Source: Streptomyces xantholiticus
GTDB taxonomy: Bacteria > Actinomycetota > Actinomycetes > Streptomycetales > Streptomycetaceae
DNA length: 57,173 bases
Direction of reading: 5' to 3'
NCBI RefSeq assembly: GCF_014651015.1
Contig: NZ_BMWB01000034.1
Location: forward strand, 1-57,173
How positions within the stretch are numbered: the stretch's first letter is position 1; each line of letters starts with the position of its first letter. Position numbers and translations under genes: made by a program. Below, one piece after another: positions 48,513 through 57,085 of the stretch. The notes beneath the pieces were generated by a model. It searched no databases. It was not told the origin of the DNA and saw nothing but the letters and a program-made list of their open reading frames with translations.

Positions 48513-49070
48513 TTACGCCTCGAAGGTCGCGGTCAGGGCCTCGGCCAGCCCGGGGACCAGGCCTGCTCCGGTGAGCACCTCGTTCGGGGAGTCCTTGGCG
48601 CGCAGCCGCAGCGCGGACTCGCGCGTGCCGTCCCGCAGGACGGCCACCGTCATCCGGACCTCCTGGCGGTCGGGGTGCTCGGCCACCCACTTCGTGAGGG
48701 CGGTGTCGTCGAGACCGACCGGAACGTCGGCCTCCGCCGAGGGCGGCAGCATGAGCCGCTCCACGGTCAGGGCGCAGCCGGCGACCGCGTCGGGCCACGC
48801 GATGGTGCCGAGGAACTCGTCCAGCGGGGTGCCGGCCGGGATCTCGTCCTGCTCGACGGGGGTGAGCGGGGCGGCCGCCTCACCGCTGTCGAGACCGAGC
48901 TGGGAGGCCAGCCCCGGCTCCTGGGAGCGCAGGCGGACGGTGTCGACGAGAGCGAAGAGGCGGGCCGGCTGGTCCCAGCCGAGACCGGCTGCGTACTCGT
49001 CGATCTCGAGCACGGCGCGGGTGAGCGGGCTTGCGGCCATCGGGGGGCCGGAAGAGGAAACGTTGGGCAT
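48513..49070 (-). CDS. PPA1309 family protein
   Basis: The 185-residue cytoplasmic protein matches the actinobacterial PPA1309 family, of unknown function. It has an N-terminal helical part (AVLEIDEYAAGLGWDQPARLFALVDT, here recognised from EIDEYAAGLGWDQP) and ends GLAEALTATFEA. The ATG at 49070 has AGGA 9 bases upstream; the longer frame beyond has no homology-like residues. It is divergent from the UPF0182 gene with 125 bases between starts. Confidence 0.82.
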   Translation of the reverse strand: MPNVSSSGPPMAASPLTRAVLEIDEYAAGLGWDQPARLFALVDTVRLRSQEPGLASQLGLDSGEAAAPLTPVEQDEIPAGTPLDEFLGTIAWPDAVAGCALTVERLMLPPSAEADVPVGLDDTALTKWVAEHPDRQEVRMTVAVLRDGTRESALRLRAKDSPNEVLTGAGLVPGLAEALTATFEA

Positions 49071-49195
49071 GGCCAATATCCTGCCTCCTTCCTGCCCCGC
49101 GACGGGAACTAGGTAAAGCCTCAGTAAGTTGCATGAGTGGGGCTCTACGATCGCGGGGCCCGATTCACACAACCGCGAACTTCGAGGTGCGCACG

Positions 49196-52162
49196 TTGGC
49201 TTTCCAGATGCCGGACCGCGGCGGAGGCCCGACAGGGCCACGGATCAGAGTGGGCCGGCCGTCCCGGCGTGTCCGCACCCTGCTCATGACACTGGGTGTC
49301 CTGGCCGTCCTGGCCATGGTGTTCGTCATGTTCTCCGGGTTCTGGACCGACTGGCTCTGGTACCGCTCGGTCGACTACTCGTCCGTGTTCACCACCACCC
49401 TGTGGACCAAGATCGGCCTGTTCGCCGTGTTCGGTCTGCTGATGGCCGTGGCCGTCGGTGTGAACATCTGGCTGGCCCACCGGCTGCGGCCGCCGCTCAG
49501 CGCGATGTCGCTCGAGCAGCAGAGCCTCGACCGGTACCGCATGGGCATCGCCCCGTACAAGAAGTGGGTGCTCCTCGGGATCATCGCACTCGTCGGGCTG
49601 ATCGCCGGAGCGTCCGCCACGAGCCAGTGGCGGACCTGGCTCATGTGGGTGAACGGGGTGTCCTTCGGCGAGAAGGACCCGCAGTTCAAGATGGACGTGG
49701 CGTTCTACGCGTTCGACCTGCCCTGGTACCGGTTCCTGCTCGGCTTCGGTTTCGCGGCCATCGTGCTGTCGCTGATCGCCGCCGCGCTGACCCACTACCT
49801 GTACGGCGGGCTGCGCATCACCAGTCCAGGAGCCCGCGCGACCGCCGCGGCCACCGGCCATCTGTCGGTGCTGCTGGGTCTCTTCGTCACGCTGAAGGCC
49901 GTGGCGTACTGGCTGGACCGGTACGGGCTCGCGGTGAAGTCCAGCGACTTCAAGGCGACCGACAACTGGACGGGCCTTCGTTACGTCGACGCCAACGCCT
50001 ATCTGCCGGCGAAGACGATCCTGTTCTGCATCGCCGTCATCTGCGCCCTGCTGTTCTTCGCGACGCTCTGGCGCCGCACCTGGCAGCTGCCGGTGATCGG
50101 CTTCGGTCTGATGGTCCTGTCGGCGATCCTGATCGGCGGCCTGTACCCGGCGATCGTGCAGAAGTTCCAGGTCCAGCCGAACGAGCAGGCCAAGGAAGCG
50201 CCGTACATCGAGAAGAACATCGAGGCGACGCGCAAGGCCTACGGCATCGACGGGGTGAAGCCCGGGGACTACACCGGCAGGGGTGAGGTCAAGAACCCGG
50301 AGCAGCAGCGGAAGAACGCGGATACCGCCGCCAGCTATCGCATCAACGACCCGAACATCGTCTCGCCGACGTTCCAGCAGCTGGAACAGGAGCGGAAGTA
50401 CTACCAGTTCCCCTCGACCCTGGACATCGACCGGTACAAGGGCCAGGACACGATCATCGGTCTGCGTGAGCTCAACCTCGCCGGGGTCGACAAGCGCAAC
50501 TGGATCAACGACCACTTCACCTACACCCACGGTTTCGGCGCCGTCACGGCCAAGGGCACCGCGACCGCCGAAGGCACCAGCGGTGCCCCGGCCTTCACGG
50601 AGTCCGGCCTGCCGACCAAGGGCATGCTCGGCGACTACGAGCAGCGGATCTACTACGGCGAGAAGACCACGCAGTACTCGATCGTCGGCGGCCCGCAGAA
50701 GGAGCTCGACTACGAGCAGGACGGCGGCAGCCAGGTCACCACGAGCTACAAGGGCAAGGGCGGCATCGACGTCTCCGGCCCGCTCAACCGTGCCGCGTAC
50801 GCCGTCGCCTTCAGCGAGCCGCAGATCATGTACTCGGGAGCCATCGGCGACGGGTCCAAGATCCTCTACAACCGCACGCCCAAGCAGCGCGTCGAGGCGG
50901 TCGCTCCCTGGCTGACCATCGACGGCGACGCGTACCCGGCCGTGATCGGCAAGCGGGTCCAGTGGGTCGTCGACGCCTACACCACTACCAACGGCTACCC
51001 CTACGCCTCGCGGACCACGTTGGGCGACACCACCGCCGACTCGCTGACCGACCGGCAGCGTGCCGTGGTGGCACAGCAGAACCAGGTCAACTACATCCGT
51101 AACTCGGTGAAGGCCACCGTCGACGCCTACGACGGCACCGTGACGCTGTACGAGTGGGACGAGAAGGACCCGGTCCTGAAGACCTGGAAGAAGGCCTTCC
51201 CGGGCACGGTGAAGGACAGGGCCGAGATCCCGGACGAGTTGGAGGACCACCTGCGGTACCCGCAGGACATGTTCAAGGTGCAGCGTGAACTGCTCGCTCT
51301 CTACCACGTCACGGACGCCGACCAGTTCTACAACGCGAGTGACGCCTGGCAGGTGCCCAACGACCCGACCAAGTCGGACAGCAACGCGGTTCCGCCGTAC
51401 TACCTGTCGATGAAACTGCCGGGTGACAAGGCGCAGCAGTTCTCGCTGACGACGACGTTCACCCCCAGTGGACGGCCCAACCTCCGGGCCTTCATGGCGG
51501 TCGACGCGGACGCCAACAGCGCGGACTACGGCAAGATCGAGCTGCTGCGGGTGACGGACGACAACGTGGACGGCCCCGAGCAGGTGCAGAGCCGGCTCAA
51601 CAGACACGGGCCGATCGCCACTTACGTCCGCGACCTCAAGGGAGCGGACTCGACGATCAAGTACGGCAATCTGCTGACCGTTCCCCTCGACAGCGGATTC
51701 CTGTACGTCGAGCCCATCTACGCACAGGGACGCGGCTCCGAGTTCCCGCTGCTGAGCAAGGTGGCCGTCGTCTACGGACAGAAGATCGGCTTCGCCGACG
51801 ACCTCGCCGGAGCGCTGAGCCAGGTCTTCGGAGCGGCGGGCGCACCGGACGAGGAGACCCCGCCGACGGAACCGGACGAGCCGCCGGCCGAGCCCACCGA
51901 GCCCCCCGCCACCGGCGACGCGGCGCTCAGGGACGCCATCGCGGACGCCCAGAAGGCGTACGACGACGCCAGGGCGGCTCTCGAGAAGGAGCCGACGGAC
52001 TGGGCGGCCTACGGCAAGGCGCAGGCCGATCTGGAGGCGGCCCTGAAGCGGGCGGCCGAGGCGCAGAAGGCCCAGCCGGACTCCGCGCCGGGCGCCGAGT
52101 CCGATGCGAAGCCCGACGCGAAACCGGAGTCCACACCGGACGAAGGGGCTCCAGGGGACTGA
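49196..52162 (+). CDS. UPF0182 family large membrane protein
   Basis: The 988-residue protein has seven transmembrane helices in its first 340 residues (starting near residue 25) and then a large domain predicted to be extracytoplasmic, ending in an acidic, Pro/Glu/Ala-rich tail with a helical stretch (about 895-985). UPF0182 is nearly universal in actinobacteria and its function is not established. The TTG at 49196 is chosen because GAGG lies 8 bases upstream and homologues start MAFQMPDRGGG. It ends 42 bases before the first initiator tRNA gene. Confidence 0.9.
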   Translation: MAFQMPDRGGGPTGPRIRVGRPSRRVRTLLMTLGVLAVLAMVFVMFSGFWTDWLWYRSVDYSSVFTTTLWTKIGLFAVFGLLMAVAVGVNIWLAHRLRPPLSAMSLEQQSLDRYRMGIAPYKKWVLLGIIALVGLIAGASATSQWRTWLMWVNGVSFGEKDPQFKMDVAFYAFDLPWYRFLLGFGFAAIVLSLIAAALTHYLYGGLRITSPGARATAAATGHLSVLLGLFVTLKAVAYWLDRYGLAVKSSDFKATDNWTGLRYVDANAYLPAKTILFCIAVICALLFFATLWRRTWQLPVIGFGLMVLSAILIGGLYPAIVQKFQVQPNEQAKEAPYIEKNIEATRKAYGIDGVKPGDYTGRGEVKNPEQQRKNADTAASYRINDPNIVSPTFQQLEQERKYYQFPSTLDIDRYKGQDTIIGLRELNLAGVDKRNWINDHFTYTHGFGAVTAKGTATAEGTSGAPAFTESGLPTKGMLGDYEQRIYYGEKTTQYSIVGGPQKELDYEQDGGSQVTTSYKGKGGIDVSGPLNRAAYAVAFSEPQIMYSGAIGDGSKILYNRTPKQRVEAVAPWLTIDGDAYPAVIGKRVQWVVDAYTTTNGYPYASRTTLGDTTADSLTDRQRAVVAQQNQVNYIRNSVKATVDAYDGTVTLYEWDEKDPVLKTWKKAFPGTVKDRAEIPDELEDHLRYPQDMFKVQRELLALYHVTDADQFYNASDAWQVPNDPTKSDSNAVPPYYLSMKLPGDKAQQFSLTTTFTPSGRPNLRAFMAVDADANSADYGKIELLRVTDDNVDGPEQVQSRLNRHGPIATYVRDLKGADSTIKYGNLLTVPLDSGFLYVEPIYAQGRGSEFPLLSKVAVVYGQKIGFADDLAGALSQVFGAAGAPDEETPPTEPDEPPAEPTEPPATGDAALRDAIADAQKAYDDARAALEKEPTDWAAYGKAQADLEAALKRAAEAQKAQPDSAPGAESDAKPDAKPESTPDEGAPGD

Positions 52163-52204
52163 GCAGGCACCGTCCCGCGCCGTGATACGGTTGCATCACA
52201 ACGG

Positions 52205-52278
52205 CGCGGGGTGGAGCAGCTCGGTAGCTCGCTGGGCTCATAACCCAGAGGTCGCAGGTTCAAATCCTGTCCCCGCTA
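52205..52278 (+). tRNA. tRNA-fMet (CAU), initiator, copy 1
   Basis: A complete 74-base cloverleaf has anticodon CAT in the loop CTCATAA, the three consecutive G-C pairs in the anticodon stem that mark initiator tRNA, and a C1-U72 mismatch at the acceptor end. CCA is not encoded. The -10-like TACGGT at 52186-52191 lies upstream. It is identical to copy 2. Confidence 0.97.
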
Positions 52279-52283
52279 CTGAA

Positions 52284-52322
52284 GAAGAGGGCCCGGATCC
52301 TTCCAGGATCCGGGCCCTCTTC
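52284..52322 (+). terminator. Terminator of initiator tRNA copy 1
   Basis: A perfect 18-bp stem (52284-52301 with 52305-52322) has a 3-base loop just after the tRNA. Confidence 0.9.
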
Positions 52323-52494
52323 GTGCTGTCCGGCATGCTGCCCGCTTCTTTGTGGCGCGGAAGTGCGTGCCGCGCGCCGTGAGTTGGGGCCGAACGTGTT
52401 TGACTTGTCTCTCTGTGGGCATGTCGACAAAACGCTGAAGTGACCTCCCTGGCTGCGGTATACCAGGTTTACGCGGGTTGCAGGTGGTGCGACG

Positions 52495-54804
52495 ATGGAT
52501 TTTATGGGGGACAGGGCAACTCTGTTGGAGACAGGGCGGTTTGTGCAGCCGCATGCCGGGAAGGTGGCGGACGCGATCGACGCGGTAGTCGGCGCCGACC
52601 GCCACGGCAACAACGACACCGACGACAGCAACACCGACGCGCTGGAGACCGCCGGCGCGGAGGCGCGCCACCGGAGCGCCGCCGACGCCGGGGACACCGC
52701 GGCCATGAGCGTCCTCGGTGCGCTGCTGCTGCGCCGCGGAGACCTCGACGGCGCAGAGCCCTATCTGCGGGGCGCGACCGCCGACGGTGACCGAGCCGCG
52801 GCCAACAACCTCGGCGTGCTCCTGCACCAGCGCGGCTATGCGGACGAGGCTGCCGGCTGGTGGCGGATCGCGGCCGTGGCCGGCTCGGCCGCCGCGGCCC
52901 ACGCCCTGGGACGCCACTTCCGCGAGCGGGGCGACGAGCCCGCCGCCGAGTACTGGCTGCGGCAGTCCGCCGAGCAGGGCCACGCGCTGGGCGCGTACGC
53001 GCTCGCCGACCTGCTGGAGCATCGAGGCGACACGGGGGCTGAGCGCTGGCTGCGCACTGCGGCCGAGCAGGGCCACCGTGAGGCGGAGTACCGGCTCGCC
53101 CGCGCCCTGGAGCGGCGTGCGGCGGAGGAGTGCCGCAAGAGCGACGAGATCGGCCGGCTGGTCAACCGAGCTCCGGCCGACCAGGGAGCGACCACGGACG
53201 CCGCGCGGACCGGCGGTGTCCAGGGTGGGCGAGCCGGCGCCGCGCTGCCGCGATCGATCGACGGGGGCCCGGCCGGCAAGGCTGCCCCCGCGCGGCGTGC
53301 ACGGACCGCCGAGGCCGCCCAGCCGGCTGCGGGCGGTTGGGGGCAGGGCGACGCGGCGCACCCCGGCGCCGTCTGGCAGACGGACGCCGCGCTGCGCAGG
53401 CTCGCGGACGCGGAGGCCGCCGCCGGCCGGGTCGACACCGATCCGGCTGCCGACACCGAAGCGCACGGTACGGGCCGGGCCGGACGCCGGGCACGGAGCG
53501 CCGTGAACGGGACCGGCGCCGACCGTCGGCCTGTGACCGACCGGAGCGGCGAGAGCCCCGCTGCGGACCGCCGGCCATCGGGCCCGGGCGAGGCCCTGCT
53601 CGACGAGGCCGCCCAGTGGTACCGGCAGGCCGCCGCGCGCGGCCACCGGCGGGCCGCGCTGCACCTGGGCGCGATCCTCGAGAAGCGCGGGGAGCTCAGG
53701 GAGGCGGGCCGCTGGTACCTCACGTCCGCCAAGGACGGCGAGGCCCGTGCCGCGTGCGCGCTCGGTTTCCTGCTGCGCGACGCCGGCGACGAGGAGAGTG
53801 CCGCCGTGTGGTGGCTGCGTGCCGCCCAGGACGGAGACGGCAACGCGGCCAATGCCCTCGGTGCCCTGCACGCCGCACGCGGCGAGCAGCAGACGGCTGA
53901 GCGCTGGTACCGCGCGGCCATGGACGCGGGCGACGTCAACGGCGCGTACAACCTCGGGCTGCTCTGTGCCGCCCAGGACCGCACGCCCCAGGCGGAGCAG
54001 TGGTACCGCCGTGCCGCCTACGCCGGTCACCGTGAGGCCGCCAACGCGCTTGCCGTCCTTCTGCTGCAGGCCGGCGACCCGGTGGGCGCCGAGCCGTGGT
54101 TCTCCAAGGCGGCCGAGGCCGGAAGCGTCGACGCGGCCTTCAACCTCGGCATCCTGCACGCGGGCCGGGACGACGACCGTACGGCTCTCACGTGGTACGA
54201 GCGGGCCGCCGAGGCCGGCCACACGGAGGCGGCGCTCCAGGTGGGCATCGCCCTGCTCAGGGACGGCGACGACCAGGGAGCGGAGCGTCATCTGCGCTGC
54301 GCCGCGGGCAGCGGCAGCGCAGAGGCGGCGTTCCGGCTCGCCACCGTGCTGGACTCCCGCCGCCCGCTGCCGGGCCCGCCGGCGCTCGGCGAGCCGGTGG
54401 CGGAGAAGAGCGAGTGCGAGGAGTGGTACGAGCGGGCCGCCGAGCAGGGGCACCGCCGCGCCCAGGTGCGGGTCGGCATGCTGGCCGCCGGCCGCGGTGA
54501 CATGACGGAAGCCGCCCGCTGGTACCGGGAGGCGGCCGAGGCGGGCAGCCGCAGCGGCGCGTTCAACCTCGGGCTGCTCCTCGCCCGCGAGGGCAGCGAG
54601 CGTGAGGCGTCGCTGTGGTGGACCCGCGCCGCACGGGCCGGCCACGGCAGGGCCGCACTGCGTCTCGCGCTGCTGGCCGCCCGCAGGGGAGAGCTGGCCG
54701 AGGGGCAGCGGTGGTGCGCGACGGCCGTCGAACTCGGCCCGGCGGAGGTGTCGGAGCGGGCCGCGCGGCTGCGCGAGGCGCTGCTCCAGGAGCTCACGGC
54801 ATAG
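52495..54804 (+). CDS. Sel1/TPR-repeat protein
   Basis: The 769-residue protein is built of roughly 36-residue Sel1-type helical repeats (AxxALGxLLxxRGDxxxAExWYRxAAExGH pattern), in an N-terminal block (about 55-210) and a longer C-terminal block (about 365-765). A disordered Ala/Gly/Arg-rich segment of about 150 residues separates them. Such arrays bind other proteins; the partner is unknown. There is no signal peptide. Starts at 52495 and 52504 are both possible. The gene fills the space between the two initiator tRNA genes. Confidence 0.85.
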   Translation: MDFMGDRATLLETGRFVQPHAGKVADAIDAVVGADRHGNNDTDDSNTDALETAGAEARHRSAADAGDTAAMSVLGALLLRRGDLDGAEPYLRGATADGDRAAANNLGVLLHQRGYADEAAGWWRIAAVAGSAAAAHALGRHFRERGDEPAAEYWLRQSAEQGHALGAYALADLLEHRGDTGAERWLRTAAEQGHREAEYRLARALERRAAEECRKSDEIGRLVNRAPADQGATTDAARTGGVQGGRAGAALPRSIDGGPAGKAAPARRARTAEAAQPAAGGWGQGDAAHPGAVWQTDAALRRLADAEAAAGRVDTDPAADTEAHGTGRAGRRARSAVNGTGADRRPVTDRSGESPAADRRPSGPGEALLDEAAQWYRQAAARGHRRAALHLGAILEKRGELREAGRWYLTSAKDGEARAACALGFLLRDAGDEESAAVWWLRAAQDGDGNAANALGALHAARGEQQTAERWYRAAMDAGDVNGAYNLGLLCAAQDRTPQAEQWYRRAAYAGHREAANALAVLLLQAGDPVGAEPWFSKAAEAGSVDAAFNLGILHAGRDDDRTALTWYERAAEAGHTEAALQVGIALLRDGDDQGAERHLRCAAGSGSAEAAFRLATVLDSRRPLPGPPALGEPVAEKSECEEWYERAAEQGHRRAQVRVGMLAAGRGDMTEAARWYREAAEAGSRSGAFNLGLLLAREGSEREASLWWTRAARAGHGRAALRLALLAARRGELAEGQRWCATAVELGPAEVSERAARLREALLQELTA

Positions 54805-54808
54805 GGAT

Positions 54809-54837
54809 TTGCGCTGGTCGGCGGGGTACCGTAAGGT
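54809..54837 (+). promoter_or_regulatory. Promoter of initiator tRNA copy 2
   Basis: TTGCGC (54809-54814) and TAAGGT (54832-54837) are separated by 17 bases, and the tRNA starts 12 bases after the -10. Confidence 0.65.
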
Positions 54838-54849
54838 TGTGTTCACCGA

Positions 54850-54923
54850 CGCGGGGTGGAGCAGCTCGGTAGCTCGCTGGGCTCATAACCCAGAGGTCGC
54901 AGGTTCAAATCCTGTCCCCGCTA
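54850..54923 (+). tRNA. tRNA-fMet (CAU), initiator, copy 2
   Basis: All 74 bases are identical to the gene at 52205, including the GGG/CCC anticodon-stem pairs and the C1-U72 mismatch. CCA is not encoded. Confidence 0.97.
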
Positions 54924-54930
54924 CTGAAAT

Positions 54931-54967
54931 CCAAGGGCCCGGATCTTTCAAGGATCCGGGCCCTTGG
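54931..54967 (+). terminator. Terminator of initiator tRNA copy 2
   Basis: A 15-bp perfect stem (54931-54945 with 54953-54967) shares its GGGCCCGGATC core with the terminator of copy 1. Confidence 0.85.
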
Positions 54968-55008
54968 GCGTTTCCCGCAGACCTTTGTGGCGTTTCGGTC
55001 GCGAACCA

Positions 55009-55044
55009 CGAGAAGGCCCCGACGCTCGCGTCGGGGCCTTCTCG
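55009..55044 (-). terminator. Terminator of the Fur-family gene
   Basis: A perfect 16-bp stem (55009-55024 with 55029-55044) with a CTCG loop lies 13 bases after the regulator's stop codon. Confidence 0.85.
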
Positions 55045-55057
55045 TCGTCGGTAAGGG

Positions 55058-55474
55058 CTAGCCGGCCGCACAGTTGGGGCAGGTGCCGCGGTACGTCACC
55101 TCGACGTCGGAGATCGTGAAGCCGAAACGCTCGGTGTCGGGCAGGTCCGCCAGGGGATTGCCCACCGGGTGAACATCGCGGATGGCGCCGCAACGGGCAC
55201 AGACCAGGTGCTGGTGCGGCCGGTGCGCGTTCGGGTCGTACCGCTTGGCGCGGCGGTCGGTGGACACCTCGAGGACCTCGCCGAGGCTCACCAGCTCGCC
55301 CAGGGTGTTGTAGACGGTCGCCCGGGAGATCTCCGGCAGCTTCTCGACCGCGCGAGCGTGGACCTCGTCGGCGGTCAGATGAACGTGGTCGCCGTCGAGG
55401 ACCTCGGCCACGACACGCCGCTGTGCGGTCATGCGCCAGCCGCGTCCGCGCAGTCGCTCCAAAAGGTCACTCAT
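55058..55474 (-). CDS. catR: Fur/PerR-family (CatR-like) peroxide-sensing repressor
   Basis: The 138-residue protein has a Fur-type winged helix (RATVYNTLGELVSLGEV) and the metal and zinc motifs HQHLVCARCG and CPNC. The divergent catalase gene and the palindrome in its promoter point to the CatR/PerR branch, which senses hydrogen peroxide through metal-catalysed oxidation and then releases catalase transcription. It could instead be a general Fur. A dedicated terminator follows. Confidence 0.85.
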   Translation of the reverse strand: MSDLLERLRGRGWRMTAQRRVVAEVLDGDHVHLTADEVHARAVEKLPEISRATVYNTLGELVSLGEVLEVSTDRRAKRYDPNAHRPHQHLVCARCGAIRDVHPVGNPLADLPDTERFGFTISDVEVTYRGTCPNCAAG

Positions 55475-55532
55475 GGGGTCAGCCTAACAGTGGGGGACGG
55501 TGTTCCGAATGGGTATGACTTTGGATGCCTCC

Positions 55533-55560
55533 TTGACTTGGACAAAGTCCATTGTAGGAT
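55533..55560 (+). promoter_or_regulatory. Catalase promoter with operator-like palindrome
   Basis: TTGACT (55533-55538) and TAGGAT (55555-55560) are separated by 16 bases. The spacer contains the inverted repeat TGGACaaaGTCCA at 55539-55551, where a Fur-family repressor would block RNA polymerase. The -10 is about 70 bases before the catalase start. Confidence 0.7.
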
Positions 55561-55633
55561 CGACAGCGGCACAGGCCAAGGGCAGGAAGTGCCGGAAGCA
55601 ATGACTGGGCAGTACATGACGCAGGAGGCGCAC

Positions 55634-57085
55634 GTGACGCAGGGACCGCTCACCACGGAGGCCGGGGCGCCGGTCGCCGACAACCAGAACAGCGAGACCG
55701 CGGGCGTCGGTGGGCCGGTGCTTGTCCAGGACCAGCTGCTCCTCGAGAAGCTCGCGCACTTCAACCGCGAGCGCATCCCGGAGCGCGTCGTCCACGCGCG
55801 CGGCGCCGGGGCCTACGGCACCTTCACGGTGACCGCGGACGTGACCGAGTACACCCGCGCCAAGTTCCTCTCCGAGGTCGGCAAACAGACCGAGACGTTC
55901 CTGCGCTTCTCGACCGTCGCGGGCAGCCTCGGTGCGGCCGACGCGGTCCGCGACCCACGCGGCTTCGCGCTGAAGTTCTACACCGAAGAGGGCAACTACG
56001 ACCTCGTCGGCAACAACACCCCGGTGTTCTTCATCCGGGACGCCATCAAGTTCCCCGACTTCATCCACACCCAGAAGCGCGACCCGTACACCGGCTCGCA
56101 GGAGGCGGACAACGTCTTCGACTTCTGGGGGCTGAGCCCGGAGTCCACCCACCAGGTGACCTGGCTGTTCGGTGACCGGGGTATCCCGGCCTCCTACCGC
56201 CACATGGACGGTTTCGGCTCCCACACCTACCAGTGGAACAACGAGGCGGGCGAGGCCTTCTGGGTCAAGTACCACTTCAAGACCGACCAGGGCATCAAGA
56301 ACCTCACCGCCGCCGAGGCCGAGGAACTGGCCGGCAAGGACCCCGACTCGCACCAGCGTGACCTGCGCGAGGCGATCGAGCGCGGCGACTTCCCGTCCTG
56401 GACCGTCGGCGTCCAGATCATGCCGGTCGCGGAGGCGGCGACGTACCGCTTCAACCCGTTCGACCTCACCAAGGTGTGGCCCCACGCGGACTACCCGGTC
56501 ATCGAGATCGGCAAGCTGGAGCTCAACCGCAACCCGGAGAACATCTTCGCCGAGGTCGAGCAGTCCATCTTCAGCCCCGCCCACTTCGTGCCCGGCATCG
56601 GCCCCTCCCCGGACAAGATGCTGCAGGGCCGGCTCTTCGCCTACGGCGACGCCCACCGCTACCGCGTCGGCATCAACGCCGACCACCTCCCGGTGAACCG
56701 CCCGCACGCCACCGAGGCACGCACCAACTCCCGTGACGGCTTCCTGTACGACGGCCGCCACAAGGGTGCGAAGAACTACGAGCCGAACAGCTTCGGCGGC
56801 CCGCACCAGACGGACCGTGCGCTGTGGCAGCCGATCGCCGTCACCGGCGAGACCGGCGAGCAGCCCACGCCGCGGCATGCAGAGGACGACGACTTCGTCC
56901 AGGCGGGCAATCTCTACCGTCTGATGTCCGAGGGTGAGAAGCAGCGCCTCGTCGACAACCTCGCGGGCGCCATCTCCGGCGTCGCCCGCGACGACATCGC
57001 CGAGCGTGCGATCAACAACTTCCGTCAGGCGGACGGCGACTTCGGCAAGCGGCTCGAGGCCGCGGTCCAGGCCCTGCGCGGCTGA
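55634..57085 (+). CDS. katA: Monofunctional haem catalase
   Basis: The 483-residue protein is a small-subunit haem catalase that converts hydrogen peroxide to water and oxygen. Catalytic His54 (VVHARGAGAYG), the distal Asn (VGNNTPVFF) and the proximal-Tyr signature RLFAYGDAHRYRVG are all present. The GTG at 55634 is chosen because AGGAGG lies 5 bases upstream; ATGs at 55601 and 55616 would lengthen it by 11 or 6 residues. Divergent from the CatR-like gene, which probably represses it until peroxide appears. Confidence 0.93.
   Translation: MTQGPLTTEAGAPVADNQNSETAGVGGPVLVQDQLLLEKLAHFNRERIPERVVHARGAGAYGTFTVTADVTEYTRAKFLSEVGKQTETFLRFSTVAGSLGAADAVRDPRGFALKFYTEEGNYDLVGNNTPVFFIRDAIKFPDFIHTQKRDPYTGSQEADNVFDFWGLSPESTHQVTWLFGDRGIPASYRHMDGFGSHTYQWNNEAGEAFWVKYHFKTDQGIKNLTAAEAEELAGKDPDSHQRDLREAIERGDFPSWTVGVQIMPVAEAATYRFNPFDLTKVWPHADYPVIEIGKLELNRNPENIFAEVEQSIFSPAHFVPGIGPSPDKMLQGRLFAYGDAHRYRVGINADHLPVNRPHATEARTNSRDGFLYDGRHKGAKNYEPNSFGGPHQTDRALWQPIAVTGETGEQPTPRHAEDDDFVQAGNLYRLMSEGEKQRLVDNLAGAISGVARDDIAERAINNFRQADGDFGKRLEAAVQALRG

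Noticed and set aside
52205..54923. An integrated mobile element bounded by tRNA repeats
   Set aside because: The repeats are complete, identical functional tRNA genes with their own terminators, and no integrase or transposase lies between them.
55169..55633. A catalase start far upstream, within the regulator gene
   Set aside because: It would overlap the divergent Fur gene and its own promoter; AGGAGG supports the GTG at 55634.
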